Assembly: GCF_000196855.1 (NCBI RefSeq) | Contig: NC_014319.1 | Location: 496,001 to 560,000 of the forward strand | Source of the DNA: Leuconostoc gasicomitatum LMG 18811 | GTDB taxonomy: Bacteria; Bacillota; Bacilli; Lactobacillales; Lactobacillaceae | Direction: 5' to 3' | Length of the DNA stretch: 64,000 bases | In this document: in pieces, positions 45,175 to 56,228 of the stretch | Layout: the number at the start of each line of letters is the position of its first letter | How positions within the stretch are numbered: the stretch's first letter is position 1 | The notes under the pieces: model-generated | What the model saw: only the letters and a program-made list of their open reading frames with translations | Database searches by the model: none | Told to the model about the DNA's origin: nothing | Position numbers and translations under genes: made by a program

Positions 45175-45293
45175 AATTAATTGTATTCTAGTTATTAGAA
45201 CGCTTAATGTGAATTTGAACAGCATGCTAGAAAATTTCTGATTGAATTAAATTGTGTATAATGGACTAAGAAATAAAGTTAAAGAGGAATAAA

Positions 45294-46244
45294 ATGGATA
45301 AACTAGCGGTATTGATACCAGCATATAATGAAGCCCAAACTATCGAAAAGGTGGTTAAAGATGTATTGAATGTGACCCAAAGCATTAATGGAACAGTAAT
45401 ATATGTATATGACAATAATTCCAAGGATAGCACAGTTGAATTAGCTAGAAATGCAGGGGCAGTAGTCAGACATGAGTATGCTCAAGGAAAAGGCGCTGTG
45501 ATCAGACGAATGTTTCGCGAAGTTGATGCTGAAGTTTATGTTATGATCGATGCCGATGATACATATCCGGTTGAAGCTATTCCTGAAATGTATGACAAAG
45601 TAAAGAGTCATGGTGTTGATATGGTGGTTGGTGATCGATTATCGTCCACTTATTTTGAAGAAAATAAACGGCCTTTCCACAACGTAGGTAATTCTGTCGT
45701 GCGTGGTTTAATTAATTCACTTTTTAAGACTGATATTAAGGACATACTGACAGGATATCGAGCATTTAGTTTTGAATTTGTAAAAACATTTCCAGTTCTT
45801 TCACGAGGCTTTGAAATTGAAACAGAGATGTCAATTCATGCTACTGAGAAACGGATGTTGGTAGAGAACCAAGTGATTAGTTACAGGGACAGACCAGAGG
45901 GATCGGAGTCTAAACTGGACACCTATGGTGATGGTATGCGGGTATTAAAGACTGTTTTAAATTTGTATCGTAATTATCACCCTTTTGCATTTTTTGGAGC
46001 AATTTCGACAGTATTTATTTTATTTAGTTTGGTTGTGTTCTTCATTAGAGTTGTCCAACCATATGCTGAAACTGGTCTTGTAGATAATATGCCAACGCTC
46101 ATTGTAACGATGATATTGTTATTGATAGCTGTCATTTCGTTCTTTTCTGGCATGATTTTAAATTCTGTTCAAGCAAAAGATAAGCGGGATTTTGAATTAG
46201 CATTAATCGAAGCTTCAAATAGAAAAAAAGAACTAAGTAATTGA
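45294..46244 (+). CDS. GT2 family glycosyltransferase with C-terminal membrane helices (polyprenyl-phosphate type)
   Basis: A 316-residue protein resembling dolichyl-phosphate mannosyltransferase. GT-A motifs: VLIPAYNEAQTIEKVV, YDNNSKDSTVELA, MIDADDTYP, and TGYRAFSFEFVK. Two transmembrane helices follow (about residues 225-250 and 265-290). Such enzymes load a sugar on undecaprenyl phosphate for use by GT-C transferases, which fits the two multi-membrane neighbours. AGAGGA seven bases upstream of ATG. Confidence 0.87.
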   Translation: MDKLAVLIPAYNEAQTIEKVVKDVLNVTQSINGTVIYVYDNNSKDSTVELARNAGAVVRHEYAQGKGAVIRRMFREVDAEVYVMIDADDTYPVEAIPEMYDKVKSHGVDMVVGDRLSSTYFEENKRPFHNVGNSVVRGLINSLFKTDIKDILTGYRAFSFEFVKTFPVLSRGFEIETEMSIHATEKRMLVENQVISYRDRPEGSESKLDTYGDGMRVLKTVLNLYRNYHPFAFFGAISTVFILFSLVVFFIRVVQPYAETGLVDNMPTLIVTMILLLIAVISFFSGMILNSVQAKDKRDFELALIEASNRKKELSN

Positions 46245-46335
46245 GTCGGAAAAGCTTTATTATTCTAGGAACGTATTTGTTTGTTAGTTGAATGGTATGC
46301 GAGGGAAATTTAATCATGTTTTGGAGTATTAATGA

Positions 46336-49248
46336 ATGTTAAAAAGAATCGGTGAAAAAAGAATAAATAATCAAAAAGTTAAACTGTCAAACATCGAAAT
46401 TTTAAGATTCATATCTATTTTGCTAGTTATTTTACACCACGTAGCTATTCATACAAATTGGACAATAGGCTTGTCTACTAATTTTGAGTTTGTTCGTGAT
46501 GGTATGATTCTGAGTGGAAAAGTCGGCGTTGATTTATTTATCATCATTTCTGGATATTTGATGATAAATTCACGAGCAAAGTTAACCAGTCTAGTTAGAA
46601 CTGTGAGTGAGACAATTGTATTTTCAATATTTATGTACATAGTGGCAATTGTACTAAAAATAAACGGGACCGTTTTTTCAACCGCATACTTTTTTAAGCG
46701 GTTATTTCCAGTTATTTTTTCTGATTATTGGTTTGTGACTGCATATGTTTTTATGTACATATTACTACCAATTGTTTTGCCTTTCTTGTCTAAGTTAACT
46801 AAAAAAGATTATCAACGTTTTTTGATTATTGGATTCTTGGTTGTTTCTATTTGGCCGATGATCGCCTTAAATAAAGGTATGAATTTTTCCTATGTTATTT
46901 TATTTTTATATCTATTTGCAATAGGGGGATATATTCGAAAGTATGGATTAAGAATAAATGCGATAGTTGCAAGCATAGCTGTTATATTATTAACAGCTAG
47001 TGCAGTATTAATAACATATGCTATTCGGATGATTTTACATGCGCCACATAATACGTTGTATCAATTATTCTCATTTTTGGGTTGGTCTGGTCCAAATAGT
47101 TGGGGAGAAAATATCATTATTTGGTTCGATGCGAGCCCATTTCCTCTAGTAATTGCGGCGTTTATATTTATAGGTGTTATTTCATTGAAGCAGTACTATA
47201 ATAACATCGTAAATTTTTTTGGAAGTCATGTTTTTGGTGCGTATTTATTTCAAAGTGCACCAATATTTTCACCCTGGATCTATGTTACCATTATTAATGT
47301 AAATAGAATTAATGGCACTTTAAACCGACTTGTATTTTCATTAGGTGTCGCGATACTTTTTGTATTCATAGGTATTGTGTTACATGTAATTTTGGAACCA
47401 ATAGCAAATAAACTAAGTGGATTTTTATTAAAAATAATTAATGAATTAAGTACCCAATGTAATGAGTTTCGTAATTCTAACTTAGGGTTTATTAATTTAT
47501 TGGGACCAACAATAATTAAAATTACATTTTCAATAATAACAGCTGTTTTTGCAGTACCAGGGAATAAAGTATTAGAGATTATTATAGTTAGTGCAATTTT
47601 AATGGCTATGATGCGTTCACACCATATAAAAATCGGAAAGAAATTAAAGAGTATAAATTGGAGTGTTGGAATAATTGGTGGTGCACTTTACATCGTTACT
47701 TTTTTACCAGCTAATTATTTTAACACATCATTAATCAGTCATATAGGATTAGTATTGATTTCTTTTGGGACATTTAGTTTTGCGATTGCTAACATGTTGA
47801 ATCAATTGAAAAATGAACAAAATCAAAATGGCGAACATCTAGGATTCTATGATAGTTATTGGAAATATATATTATTATATAGTACAGTAATATTTATTTA
47901 TTTTATTGCGTACTATCCTGGTATAATGGTAGTGGATTCTGTTAATCAATGGAATCAAATACATCATGCATATCCTTGGAACAACTGGCATCCAATAGGT
48001 CATACTGCTGTGTTATGGTTAACATCAAAAATTTGGGATAATCCAGCAAGCTTTGTCATTCTACAAAGTATAGTATACGTAACATTGTTTTCATATTTTG
48101 CCACACTACTAAAACAGTATTCCGGGAAAAAGTGGGTTGGATATCTTTTCTTTGTATTAACAGCAATAGTGCCATTCTTTCCTTTGCAAGCAATGATTCT
48201 TGTTAAAGATACATTGTTTACCTATGCCTTCGTATTTTTTGGACTAGCTTTATTTCAGACAGTCAGAACTCATGGGCAATGGTTACATAAACCATTAGCT
48301 TTCGTGTTTACTTTATTATCGGTGATGGGAATTAGCCTTTGGAGAAGCAATGGTATACCTATTGTCATAGTCATGTGTCTATTAACAATCATTATTTTAG
48401 GAGTTAAAAAATATTGGCGTTTAATTATCATAATGGTCATTGCTATTATCAGTTACTTTGTAATTAGTGGGCCCATAATTACAAATTTTCATGTTTTCGA
48501 ACCATCTAAGACTGAGTCATATGGTATGCTAATTCAAGTTGATGCGGGTATTATTCACGATAAAGGTTCATTAAATTTGCAACAACAGCAATACTTCAGT
48601 AAACTTATGAATAACAAGAATATTGCAAGCTATCAACCTACTAATATTGATGCGATTAAATTTGGTCCAGGATTTGATGCTAAATTATTAAATAATGATA
48701 CTGGAAAATTTAAAAAAGAAAGCATTTCTTTAATTAAATCTAATAAAATAAAAGCTTTGAAGGCATATAAAGCACAGACAGCCATACTATGGAATCAAAA
48801 CGCCAAATATCGAATAGGCACATTTATTCGAGACAAGTATAGCTCCTTTGTGCCAGTAAGTTACTTTTTAACAGGTAGCGATATTGAGAAGTACAATATA
48901 AAATATCAAATGTTTAGATATGATAGTTATTGGGGTGGCTTTAGTAAACTACACTTGATTTTGGGTAACTGGCAAGCAATGTTTAAAATCAAAAGTGTTC
49001 AGTATTGGTTTTTACCGGGAATTTATCTGATGATGCAAGTAATCATCGCTGGATGGTTGGTAGCCCAAGGAATGTGGCGTAAATTATTAGTGATTTTGCC
49101 GATCATTGGACTTGCTGCAACATATATGTTGGCCATACCGGTTCCAGACATTAGATATGTGCAACCGATATTATTATATGTGTTTATAACCATATTAGTT
49201 GTGAAAATGCCTAATAACACAGTAGATGGTTCTGAAATAAAACATTAG
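46336..49248 (+). CDS. Acyltransferase 3 domain fused to a DUF6020-like membrane domain
   Basis: A 970-residue two-part membrane protein. Residues about 15-350 are an OafA/WecH-like acyltransferase (KLSNIEILRFISILLVILHH with the conserved Arg and His, then FDLFIIISGYL-like VGVDLFIIISGYLM). Residues about 370-960 form a second polytopic domain with IAYYPGIMVVDSVNQWNQI and NNWHPIGHTAVLWL, related to the 43699-45174 protein. The fusion would couple O-acylation to sugar transfer or export on a wall polymer. GGAG nine bases upstream of ATG. Confidence 0.8.
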   Translation: MLKRIGEKRINNQKVKLSNIEILRFISILLVILHHVAIHTNWTIGLSTNFEFVRDGMILSGKVGVDLFIIISGYLMINSRAKLTSLVRTVSETIVFSIFMYIVAIVLKINGTVFSTAYFFKRLFPVIFSDYWFVTAYVFMYILLPIVLPFLSKLTKKDYQRFLIIGFLVVSIWPMIALNKGMNFSYVILFLYLFAIGGYIRKYGLRINAIVASIAVILLTASAVLITYAIRMILHAPHNTLYQLFSFLGWSGPNSWGENIIIWFDASPFPLVIAAFIFIGVISLKQYYNNIVNFFGSHVFGAYLFQSAPIFSPWIYVTIINVNRINGTLNRLVFSLGVAILFVFIGIVLHVILEPIANKLSGFLLKIINELSTQCNEFRNSNLGFINLLGPTIIKITFSIITAVFAVPGNKVLEIIIVSAILMAMMRSHHIKIGKKLKSINWSVGIIGGALYIVTFLPANYFNTSLISHIGLVLISFGTFSFAIANMLNQLKNEQNQNGEHLGFYDSYWKYILLYSTVIFIYFIAYYPGIMVVDSVNQWNQIHHAYPWNNWHPIGHTAVLWLTSKIWDNPASFVILQSIVYVTLFSYFATLLKQYSGKKWVGYLFFVLTAIVPFFPLQAMILVKDTLFTYAFVFFGLALFQTVRTHGQWLHKPLAFVFTLLSVMGISLWRSNGIPIVIVMCLLTIIILGVKKYWRLIIIMVIAIISYFVISGPIITNFHVFEPSKTESYGMLIQVDAGIIHDKGSLNLQQQQYFSKLMNNKNIASYQPTNIDAIKFGPGFDAKLLNNDTGKFKKESISLIKSNKIKALKAYKAQTAILWNQNAKYRIGTFIRDKYSSFVPVSYFLTGSDIEKYNIKYQMFRYDSYWGGFSKLHLILGNWQAMFKIKSVQYWFLPGIYLMMQVIIAGWLVAQGMWRKLLVILPIIGLAATYMLAIPVPDIRYVQPILLYVFITILVVKMPNNTVDGSEIKH

Positions 49249-49354
49249 AAATTGTATGGGTAACGGTAAAAATTATTGACTAACAGTCACATTAGTAAAA
49301 CCTGCTTATCTTACGTATAATGGGATTATCGAATTTTATTAAGGAAATGTCAAA

Positions 49355-50329
49355 ATGACTGAAAAAACTGTTACAGCAGCGATTGTGACTTATAATCGCT
49401 TAGAATTATTAAAAGAATCATTGGCGGCTATCTTAGCGCAAACAAAATACCTGTCACATGTGATTATTGTTAATAATATGTCAACTGATGGCACAACAGA
49501 ATACTTGGATAGTCTAAATGATGAACGTATCGTTGTTTACCATGCGACTGAGAATTTGGGCGGTGCTGGTGGTTTTAATCAAGCAGTCCGTCTATTTGGT
49601 GAACAATTACAAGATGACTTTGTCTGGTTAATGGATGATGATACCATTCCAGAACCAGATGCATTATCACATTTAGTGGCATTTACACTTGATCATCCTG
49701 AAGTCGGATTTGTCAATTCACAAGTTCGTTGGGGTAGCATTGATGGCAACCCATCTTGGATGAATGTCACTGCACCACGTGCGTTCACATGGCAGCGCTA
49801 TTTAATTGATACAGAAGAACCAGCTGTTGAAGTTGTTAATTCAACATTTGTATCCGTAATGTTTTCACGAGAGATGGTTGCAATGATTGGTTTACCGCAG
49901 AAGGAATATTTTATCTGGGGTGACGATATGGAGTATACCAACCGCATTGCTGATATAAAACGTGGCTATATGGTTATGAATTCTATTGCTGTCCACAAAT
50001 CTAAAGAGAATACAAAACCTGGTGATATTGTTGCCGAGGTAGATGACAGTAGATTGTGGCGTTATAATTTTGAATACCGTAATCGTATTTTGACAGCACG
50101 ACGTATCTCAAGAAAAGAAATGATTAAAGTGTTTTCAGTGGCTATATTGCGTGATTTGCGCAAGACACTACTCAAAAAGAATGTTGCTTTCCGTGCGAAA
50201 AAACTGGGAGTTATTACACGTGGCCTATGGCGTGGCTTATTCTTCAACCCAACGATTGAGTATGCTGAAGGATTACGTCAGCAAAAAATCAAAAGTCTTA
50301 GAGGTGCAGAGATGGATTTATTAGATTAA
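49355..50329 (+). CDS. GT2 family glycosyltransferase (galactofuranosyl/rhamnosyltransferase-like)
   Basis: A 324-residue GT-A transferase: VTAAIVTYNRLELLKESLAAI at the N-terminus, NNMSTDGTTEYLDSL, ENLGGAGGFNQAVR, the DxD motif in WLMDDDTIPEPDAL and a catalytic-type WGDDMEY. The pattern is that of GlfT2-like and rhamnosyltransferases in wall polysaccharide clusters. AAGGAA upstream of ATG. A strong terminator closes the envelope cluster. Confidence 0.87.
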   Translation: MTEKTVTAAIVTYNRLELLKESLAAILAQTKYLSHVIIVNNMSTDGTTEYLDSLNDERIVVYHATENLGGAGGFNQAVRLFGEQLQDDFVWLMDDDTIPEPDALSHLVAFTLDHPEVGFVNSQVRWGSIDGNPSWMNVTAPRAFTWQRYLIDTEEPAVEVVNSTFVSVMFSREMVAMIGLPQKEYFIWGDDMEYTNRIADIKRGYMVMNSIAVHKSKENTKPGDIVAEVDDSRLWRYNFEYRNRILTARRISRKEMIKVFSVAILRDLRKTLLKKNVAFRAKKLGVITRGLWRGLFFNPTIEYAEGLRQQKIKSLRGAEMDLLD

Positions 50330-50350
50330 AAATTATATTATTGCACGATT

Positions 50351-50387
50351 AAAAAGATTGATTCTTGAATTAGAATCAATCTTTTTT
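50351..50387 (+). terminator. Intrinsic terminator after the envelope cluster
   Basis: AAAAAGATTGATTCT (50351-50365) and its complement (50372-50386) form a perfect 15-bp stem with a 6-nt loop and T run. Confidence 0.9.
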
Positions 50388-50429
50388 GTGCATTGAACAG
50401 TTGATTAATATTTGAATTTTGATGCGTAA

Positions 50430-51533
50430 CTATAAATGAAGATGTTGATCAAAAAAATGTTGACGAAAATATTTAGGAGTTAATCCTGTGATTTCTTTAA
50501 ATGTTTTAACAAAGTAAGTGGTAGTTGAAAAAGATAACAAATTCGAAATGTCAAGTAATGTGAGATCAGACGCAATTAGAAGTTCTTTGGCGGCATCTAT
50601 TTTAACTTGCCTTATAAATTGTGTAATGGTTATACCGTATTCATTTTTAAATGCTGGATTTAATAGTTTTTTTGATGCATTAAGCCTTGTAGCGATATCG
50701 TCAAGGGTCATACTTTCAGTAATATGTTCTTTAACATATTGGCGAATTCTTTCGTGAAGTGGTAAAAAATTGGTTACACGATAATTTTTGATGACATTAA
50801 AATAATGCCAAGTAACTTCTCTAATGACTTGAAAAAAATCAAAAAATTGCGATGATAATTCTATTTCCTGTACAAGATCGTTATGTAAACGAAATGCTGA
50901 TTCTACAGGATAACCCCATTGGATAATAGCGCGGTTTAAAACTGCTATGTAAGAAATGAGCGTGTCTTTTTCACCTCTAATATAGTTATTATTGGCAAAC
51001 CGTTCACCAATTATTTTAATATAAGATAATTTTTCTAAAGCAGAAGTCAGTTGTTCGTTATGTGAATAAATAATTGCCTTAATAATATCAGTTTCGGCGT
51101 TAAAAAAAAGAGTAGCGTCAAATGGTTGATTATTTTCAATTTTAACGAGTTGTTTATCTGAGAATTTTGTAATAATAACGTCTGTATCAGGTGCATCTTT
51201 GCCATTGTATAATTTGTATATAATTTGAGAAATGGATTTTAAATTTGAAAGCGAGTGCATTGTCATTAGTTCATTACTAGTTTCACTATAATTAAAAGAG
51301 AGGCAGATAATTAAATTATTCGTAATTTGACAGGTTAAAATATGTCCCCAAGGGCTGTTTAAGGATTGATATTGATGATTGGATAACAATTGAATATTAG
51401 CCAATAGGAAATTGATAGTATGATTACTTGTATCAGTAGGTTGGGCATTTAAATAATTAGCTTCATGCGTATTGCTATTGAGTAAAATAACAGCAGCATT
51501 TAAAATATCTGCCAATTTTTGAATATCGTTCAT
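50430..51533 (-). CDS. AraC-family transcriptional regulator
   Basis: A 367-residue regulator with a C-terminal AraC/XylS double helix-turn-helix: MTLDDIATRLNASKKLLNPAFKNEYG and LLDISNLLSFSTTTYFVKTFKEITGLTPKYFRQ. The N-terminal 250 residues resemble no sensor domain I know; they are mixed helical and strand with no membrane segment. GGGGGAG upstream of ATG. It is transcribed divergently from the adhesin gene with 239 bp between, and is likely its regulator. Confidence 0.88.
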   Translation of the reverse strand: MNDIQKLADILNAAVILLNSNTHEANYLNAQPTDTSNHTINFLLANIQLLSNHQYQSLNSPWGHILTCQITNNLIICLSFNYSETSNELMTMHSLSNLKSISQIIYKLYNGKDAPDTDVIITKFSDKQLVKIENNQPFDATLFFNAETDIIKAIIYSHNEQLTSALEKLSYIKIIGERFANNNYIRGEKDTLISYIAVLNRAIIQWGYPVESAFRLHNDLVQEIELSSQFFDFFQVIREVTWHYFNVIKNYRVTNFLPLHERIRQYVKEHITESMTLDDIATRLNASKKLLNPAFKNEYGITITQFIRQVKIDAAKELLIASDLTLLDISNLLSFSTTTYFVKTFKEITGLTPKYFRQHFFDQHLHL

Positions 51534-51662
51534 GAATCTCCCCCTGAAACTTATATATTATTAATGAAAAATAATCCTATATTAATTAAGTAAAAAAATT
51601 TAGTAAAAGGTATATTTATCAATTATATAAAAAAAGTACGTCATAAATGTTCGTTTTATAAT

Positions 51663-51697
51663 AAAGTTCCTTTATTTAACATAAAGGAACTTTTTTT
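51663..51697 (+). terminator. Terminator-like hairpin in the leader of the adhesin gene
   Basis: AAAGTTCCTTTAT (51663-51675) and ATAAAGGAACTTT (51681-51693) form a perfect 13-bp stem followed by T residues, 75 bp before the adhesin ATG. No gene on the plus strand ends here, so it may be an attenuator, or insulate against distant read-through. Confidence 0.7.
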
Positions 51698-51772
51698 ATC
51701 ATGAAAAAAATTTTTTTTTGAGTGATAATCATAAAGGAATAACTGTTTTCTTTTACTTAAAAAGGAGAAAAA

Positions 51773-54700
51773 ATGAAAAAAAGAGTTCAAAAAAATTATA
51801 GAGAAACGAAACTAGTGACTCGTTTTAAAATGTATAAAGATGGGAAAAATTGGGTTACTTCTGGTGTTTCAAAGTTATTAAGTTGGGTTAAATCAACTCA
51901 AGATAATGAACTATCATTAAATTCAAAAAAAAGCAAGCATACTGAAGGAACAATATTTAAAGCGGTAGCCTCGATTAGTGCCCTAATAGGTGGTTCAGCT
52001 ATTGTTTCGCAAGAAGCTTTTGCGGATACTGATAATACGGCTACTGAAAAAAACATCGATAATGTTGGAACAGTTGTTAATAAGGATCAAGTTGTTTTAC
52101 CAAACCAAACAGTATCTAATCAAGATTCTGTACTCAACAAAACAAGTACTAGTGAAAATAAATCATTCTCAGTCAGTAGTAGTGAATCAGTTTCAACATC
52201 AGAGTTAATTAGTGATAGTGAATCAATTTCAACATCAGAGTCGATTAGTGACAGTGAATCAATTTCAACATCAGAGTCGATTAATAATAGCGAATCAACA
52301 TCAGAATCAGCAAGTCATACCAAGGTCGCATCGGCTTCTGACTCAACCAGTAATAGTGTACCAGCTTCAACTTCAGAAAAAACTAGCGATACTCAAGCTT
52401 CCGCAATTTCTGAATCTGCAAGTAATAGTGAATCAGTTTCGACAACAGAGTTGGTGAGTAGCAGTGAATCAATCTCGAGTTCAAGTTCGTCAAATAGGAG
52501 CGCAACAGACACGCCCGCTACCACTCGATCACATACCACAACATATGCAACAGAAGCAAATTCAACTGGTTTTGCTGTTAATGATCCGCAATATCCAAAT
52601 AGTATGCCACGAAATTCTGATAATGTGAATAGATATGACTTTGAATGGTTGACAGTTTATAATGGTAGTACAAAAGTTGGTGATATTTCTATCTCAATTG
52701 ACCGTAATGGATCTGGTCAATTATATATTCAAGAAATAAGTACAAACGGTACAACGAAAAACTTGACATTGAGTCAGAGTACAGCAAGCATTTCCTCCTT
52801 ATCATTTTCAGGAACAACATATTATTATGACGGAATAGATGGAAACTATTCACTGGTTATAAAGAGATTAAGTGGAACTTTAAAAACAAATTATGTTGGA
52901 TTTGTTGCAGACAGTTCTGGTAATGCTTACGGTACGGTCACTAATTTCGTGCCTAAGAATGTAAATCAAAATACAACTTATGTGGATGAAGAAGGGCAGG
53001 TTATTAACAATTCTGATAATGTTACCCAAAATGGGTGGACTGGCCAAACATACACAACATCCTCAGGACATGTAATTAATGGATACTATTCTGATGATGT
53101 CAATGATAATGGTAACGGAACAATGTCTCAGTTTGGAAAAATTGGTGCCAAATATGAAAAAAATTATCATGATGGTACGAGTGTTATTTATACACAATTA
53201 GATAGCATTGGAACAATGCAAGCTGATGTTTATAGGAATGGTGTTAAATCAGTAACCTACACTATTCCGGTTGGGCAGACTGTTCAATATGTTAATGGCA
53301 ATACAACCTATAATATTAGAAATCCATATATTCAGCAAACACAAGATATACAATATCAGTATAAAAAGTTGGGAAATCTTATTATTAAGAATGAAGATGG
53401 AACAATTGTTAATGAAACTCAGTATGTAAATGACTCAACAGATGCGGCAAAAGCATATTATCCAACAAACACAGTTCCGGATAAGCCAGGTTATATAATT
53501 ACGGCGAAGGATAGTAATGGAAATACCATTGATATTAATACCATTAGAAACGGTGCTATGCCGAATGACTTGTCTATTGACACAATAGTTACTTATGAAA
53601 AAGATCCTGTTTCCATAAGTGCAAGCGAATCAATCTCCGGATCAGAATCCGTAAGTACGAGTGAATCAATTTCTGGTTCAGAATCAGCAAGTACGAGTGA
53701 ATCCGTTTCTGGATCAGAATCGATAAGTACGAGTGAATCAACTTCCGGTTCAGAATCAGTAAGTACAAGCGAATCAATTTCTGGTTCAGAATCCGTAAGT
53801 ACAAGCGAATCCGTTTCTGGATCAGAATCCGTAAGTACAAGCGAATCCGTTTCTGGATCAGAATCAGTAAGTACGAGTGAATCAGTTTCTGATTCATCAT
53901 CAGTAAGTACAAGCGAATCAATTTCTGGATCTGAATCAGCAAGTACGAGTGAATCAGTTTCTGGATCAGAATCAGTAAGTACGAGTGAATCAACTTCTGG
54001 ATCAGAATCAGTAAGTACGAGTGAATCAGCTTCTGGATCAGAATCAGTAAGCACAAGCGAATCCGTTTCTGGATCAGAATCAGTAAGTACAAGCGAATCA
54101 ATTTCTGATTCATCATCAGCAAGTACAAGTGAATCCGTTTCTGGATCAGAATCAGTAAGTACAAGTGAATCCGTTTCCGGATCAGAATCAGTAAGTACGA
54201 GTGAATCAGTTTCTGATTCATCATCAGTAAGTACAAGCGAATCAATTTCTGGTTCAGAATCAGTAAGTACGAGTGAATCAACTTCCGGATCAGAATCAGT
54301 AAGTACGAGTGAATCAATCTCCGGATCAGAATCAGTAAGTACAAGCGAATCCGTTTCCGGTTCAGAATCTGAATCGGTAAGTACAAGCGAATCAATTTCT
54401 GATTCATCATCAGCAAGTACGAGTGAATCCGTTTCTGGATCAGAATCAGTAAGTACAAGCGAATCCGTTTCAGATTCATCATCAGTAAGTACAAGCGAAT
54501 CCGTTTCAGATTCATCATCAGTAAGTACGAGTGAATCAATCTCTGGATCAGAGTCCGTAAGTACGAGTGAATCAATTTCTGGATCAGAATCAGTAAGTAC
54601 GAGTGAATCAATTTCTGGATCAGAATCCGTAAGTACGAGTGAATCAATCTCTGGATCAGAATCAGTAAGTACGAGTGAATCAATCTCTGGATCAGAATCC

Positions 54701-56128
54701 GTAAGTACAAGCGAATCAACTTCCGGATCAGAATCCGTAAGTACGAGTGAATCAACTTCCGGATCAGAATCAGTAAGTACAAGTGAGTCAATCTCCGGAT
54801 CAGAATCAGTAAGTACGAGTGAATCCGTTTCTGGATCAGAATCAGTAAGTACGAGTGAATCAATCTCTGGATCAGAATCAGTAAGTACAAGCGAATCAAT
54901 TTCTGATTCATCATCAGCAAGTACGAGTGAATCAACTTCTGGATCAGAATCAGTAAGTACGAGTGAATCAGTTTCTGATTCATCATCAGTAAGTACAAGT
55001 GAATCAGTTTCTGGATCAGAATCAGTAAGTACGAGTGAATCAATCTCCGGATCAGAGTCTGTAAGTACGAGTGAATCAATCTCCGGATCAGAGTCCGTAA
55101 GTACGAGTGAATCAATTTCTGGATCAGAATCAGTAAGTACAAGTGAATCAGTTTCTGATTCATCATCAGTAAGTACAAGCGAATCAATTTCTGGATCTGA
55201 ATCAGCAAGTACGAGTGAATCAGTTTCTGGATCAGAATCAGTAAGTACGAGTGAATCAACTTCTGGATCAGAATCAGTAAGTACAAGCGAATCAGCTTCT
55301 GGATCAGAATCAGTAAGCACAAGCGAATCCGTTTCTGGATCAGAATCAGTAAGTACAAGTGAATCAATTTCTGGATCAGAATCAGTAAGTACGAGTGAAT
55401 CTGAATCAATTTCTGGATCAGAATCAGTAAGTACGAGTGAATCAACTTCTGGATCAGAATCTGAATCGGTAAGTACAAGCGAATCAATTTCTGATTCATC
55501 ATCAGCAAGTACGAGTGAATCCGTTTCTGGATCAGAATCAGTAAGTACAAGCGAATCCGTTTCAGATTCATCATCAGTAAGTACAAGCGAATCCGTTTCA
55601 GATTCATCATCAGTAAGTACGAGTGAATCAATCTCTGGATCAGAGTCCGTAAGTACGAGTGAATCAATTTCTGGATCTGAATCAGTAAGTACAAGTGAAT
55701 CCGTTTCTGGATCTGAATCAGCAAGTACGAGTGAATCAGTTTCTGGATCGGAATCAGTAAGTACGAGTGAATCCGTTTCCGGATCGGAATCAGTAAGTAC
55801 GAGTGAATCCGTTTCCGGTTCAGAATCAGTAAGTACAAGCGAATCAACCTCTGGATCAGAATCAGCAAGTACAAGTGAATCAGTCTCCGGATCAGAATCA
55901 GTAAGTACGAGTGAGTCAATGTCAACTTCAGATTCAACATCGGAATCAATGAGCGAATCATTAGTACAATCTAGCTTTAAAACTCAAAAAGTTTCGAAAG
56001 ATTCTGTACTACCAAGCACAGGAATTAATTCAAATAATTCAAACAATATTAGCGCATTACTTGGTCTCGGTGTACTGTCAACCGCCGCAATCATTAAAAA
56101 ATCTAAAAAAAATAAAAACACAAAGTAA
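51773..56128 (+). CDS. Serine-rich repeat adhesin with KxYKxGKxW signal and LPXTG anchor
   Basis: A 1451-residue surface glycoprotein precursor. Signal: residues 1-84 with the KMYKDGKNW motif (19-27) used by the accessory Sec system, a hydrophobic core and AFA cleavage near residue 84. A short Ser-rich region SRR1 runs from about 130 to 255. The binding region (about 260-605) starts after ANSTGF and includes MucBP-like segments ([27 protein letters not shown]). SRR2 covers about 609-1395 as 12-residue units. The anchor LPSTG is at 1413-1417, followed by a hydrophobic helix and [13 protein letters not shown] regions should be O-glycosylated in the cytoplasm, exported by SecA2/SecY2 and sortase-anchored. 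AAGGAG before ATG. Confidence 0.96.
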   Translation: MKKRVQKNYRETKLVTRFKMYKDGKNWVTSGVSKLLSWVKSTQDNELSLNSKKSKHTEGTIFKAVASISALIGGSAIVSQEAFADTDNTATEKNIDNVGTVVNKDQVVLPNQTVSNQDSVLNKTSTSENKSFSVSSSESVSTSELISDSESISTSESISDSESISTSESINNSESTSESASHTKVASASDSTSNSVPASTSEKTSDTQASAISESASNSESVSTTELVSSSESISSSSSSNRSATDTPATTRSHTTTYATEANSTGFAVNDPQYPNSMPRNSDNVNRYDFEWLTVYNGSTKVGDISISIDRNGSGQLYIQEISTNGTTKNLTLSQSTASISSLSFSGTTYYYDGIDGNYSLVIKRLSGTLKTNYVGFVADSSGNAYGTVTNFVPKNVNQNTTYVDEEGQVINNSDNVTQNGWTGQTYTTSSGHVINGYYSDDVNDNGNGTMSQFGKIGAKYEKNYHDGTSVIYTQLDSIGTMQADVYRNGVKSVTYTIPVGQTVQYVNGNTTYNIRNPYIQQTQDIQYQYKKLGNLIIKNEDGTIVNETQYVNDSTDAAKAYYPTNTVPDKPGYIITAKDSNGNTIDINTIRNGAMPNDLSIDTIVTYEKDPVSISASESISGSESVSTSESISGSESASTSESVSGSESISTSESTSGSESVSTSESISGSESVSTSESVSGSESVSTSESVSGSESVSTSESVSDSSSVSTSESISGSESASTSESVSGSESVSTSESTSGSESVSTSESASGSESVSTSESVSGSESVSTSESISDSSSASTSESVSGSESVSTSESVSGSESVSTSESVSDSSSVSTSESISGSESVSTSESTSGSESVSTSESISGSESVSTSESVSGSESESVSTSESISDSSSASTSESVSGSESVSTSESVSDSSSVSTSESVSDSSSVSTSESISGSESVSTSESISGSESVSTSESISGSESVSTSESISGSESVSTSESISGSESVSTSESTSGSESVSTSESTSGSESVSTSESISGSESVSTSESVSGSESVSTSESISGSESVSTSESISDSSSASTSESTSGSESVSTSESVSDSSSVSTSESVSGSESVSTSESISGSESVSTSESISGSESVSTSESISGSESVSTSESVSDSSSVSTSESISGSESASTSESVSGSESVSTSESTSGSESVSTSESASGSESVSTSESVSGSESVSTSESISGSESVSTSESESISGSESVSTSESTSGSESESVSTSESISDSSSASTSESVSGSESVSTSESVSDSSSVSTSESVSDSSSVSTSESISGSESVSTSESISGSESVSTSESVSGSESASTSESVSGSESVSTSESVSGSESVSTSESVSGSESVSTSESTSGSESASTSESVSGSESVSTSESMSTSDSTSESMSESLVQSSFKTQKVSKDSVLPSTGINSNNSNNISALLGLGVLSTAAIIKKSKKNKNTK
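53604..55960 (+). repeat. SRR2 repeat tract, 36-bp unit
   Basis: About 65 copies of a 36-bp unit coding for SES(V/I/T/A)SGSESVST, with occasional DSSSVST variants. The AGT and TCA serine codons keep other frames open, which creates long false reading frames on the minus strand. Two pairs of segments of over 200 bp are nearly identical, a sign of recent internal duplication. Confidence 0.95.
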
Positions 56129-56159
56129 GTTATTATTAAAATTTTAACGACACATTGTT

Positions 56160-56190
56160 CAAATAGTTAGTAAGCAATCAAAACTATTTG
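56160..56190 (+). promoter_or_regulatory. Inverted repeat between adhesin and secY2
   Basis: CAAATAGTT (56160-56168) and AACTATTTG (56182-56190) are perfect 9-bp complements with a 13-nt loop and no T run. It may be an mRNA processing or stability element that sets the ratio of adhesin to export genes. Confidence 0.45.
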
Positions 56191-56228
56191 GGCAGTACAT
56201 ATGATAAGTTGTAAAATGGGGGATTATT

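Noticed and set aside
53604-55960. CRISPR-like direct repeats
   Set aside because: The repeats are in frame, degenerate, contiguous without unique spacers, and code for the adhesin stalk. No cas genes nearby.
53589-55961. Very long open frames on the minus strand (790 and 575 codons) through the repeat tract
   Set aside because: They are antisense shadows of the SRR2 repeats: AGT/TCA serine codons give no stops on the other strand. The translations are simple repeats, with no ribosome-binding site or promoter.
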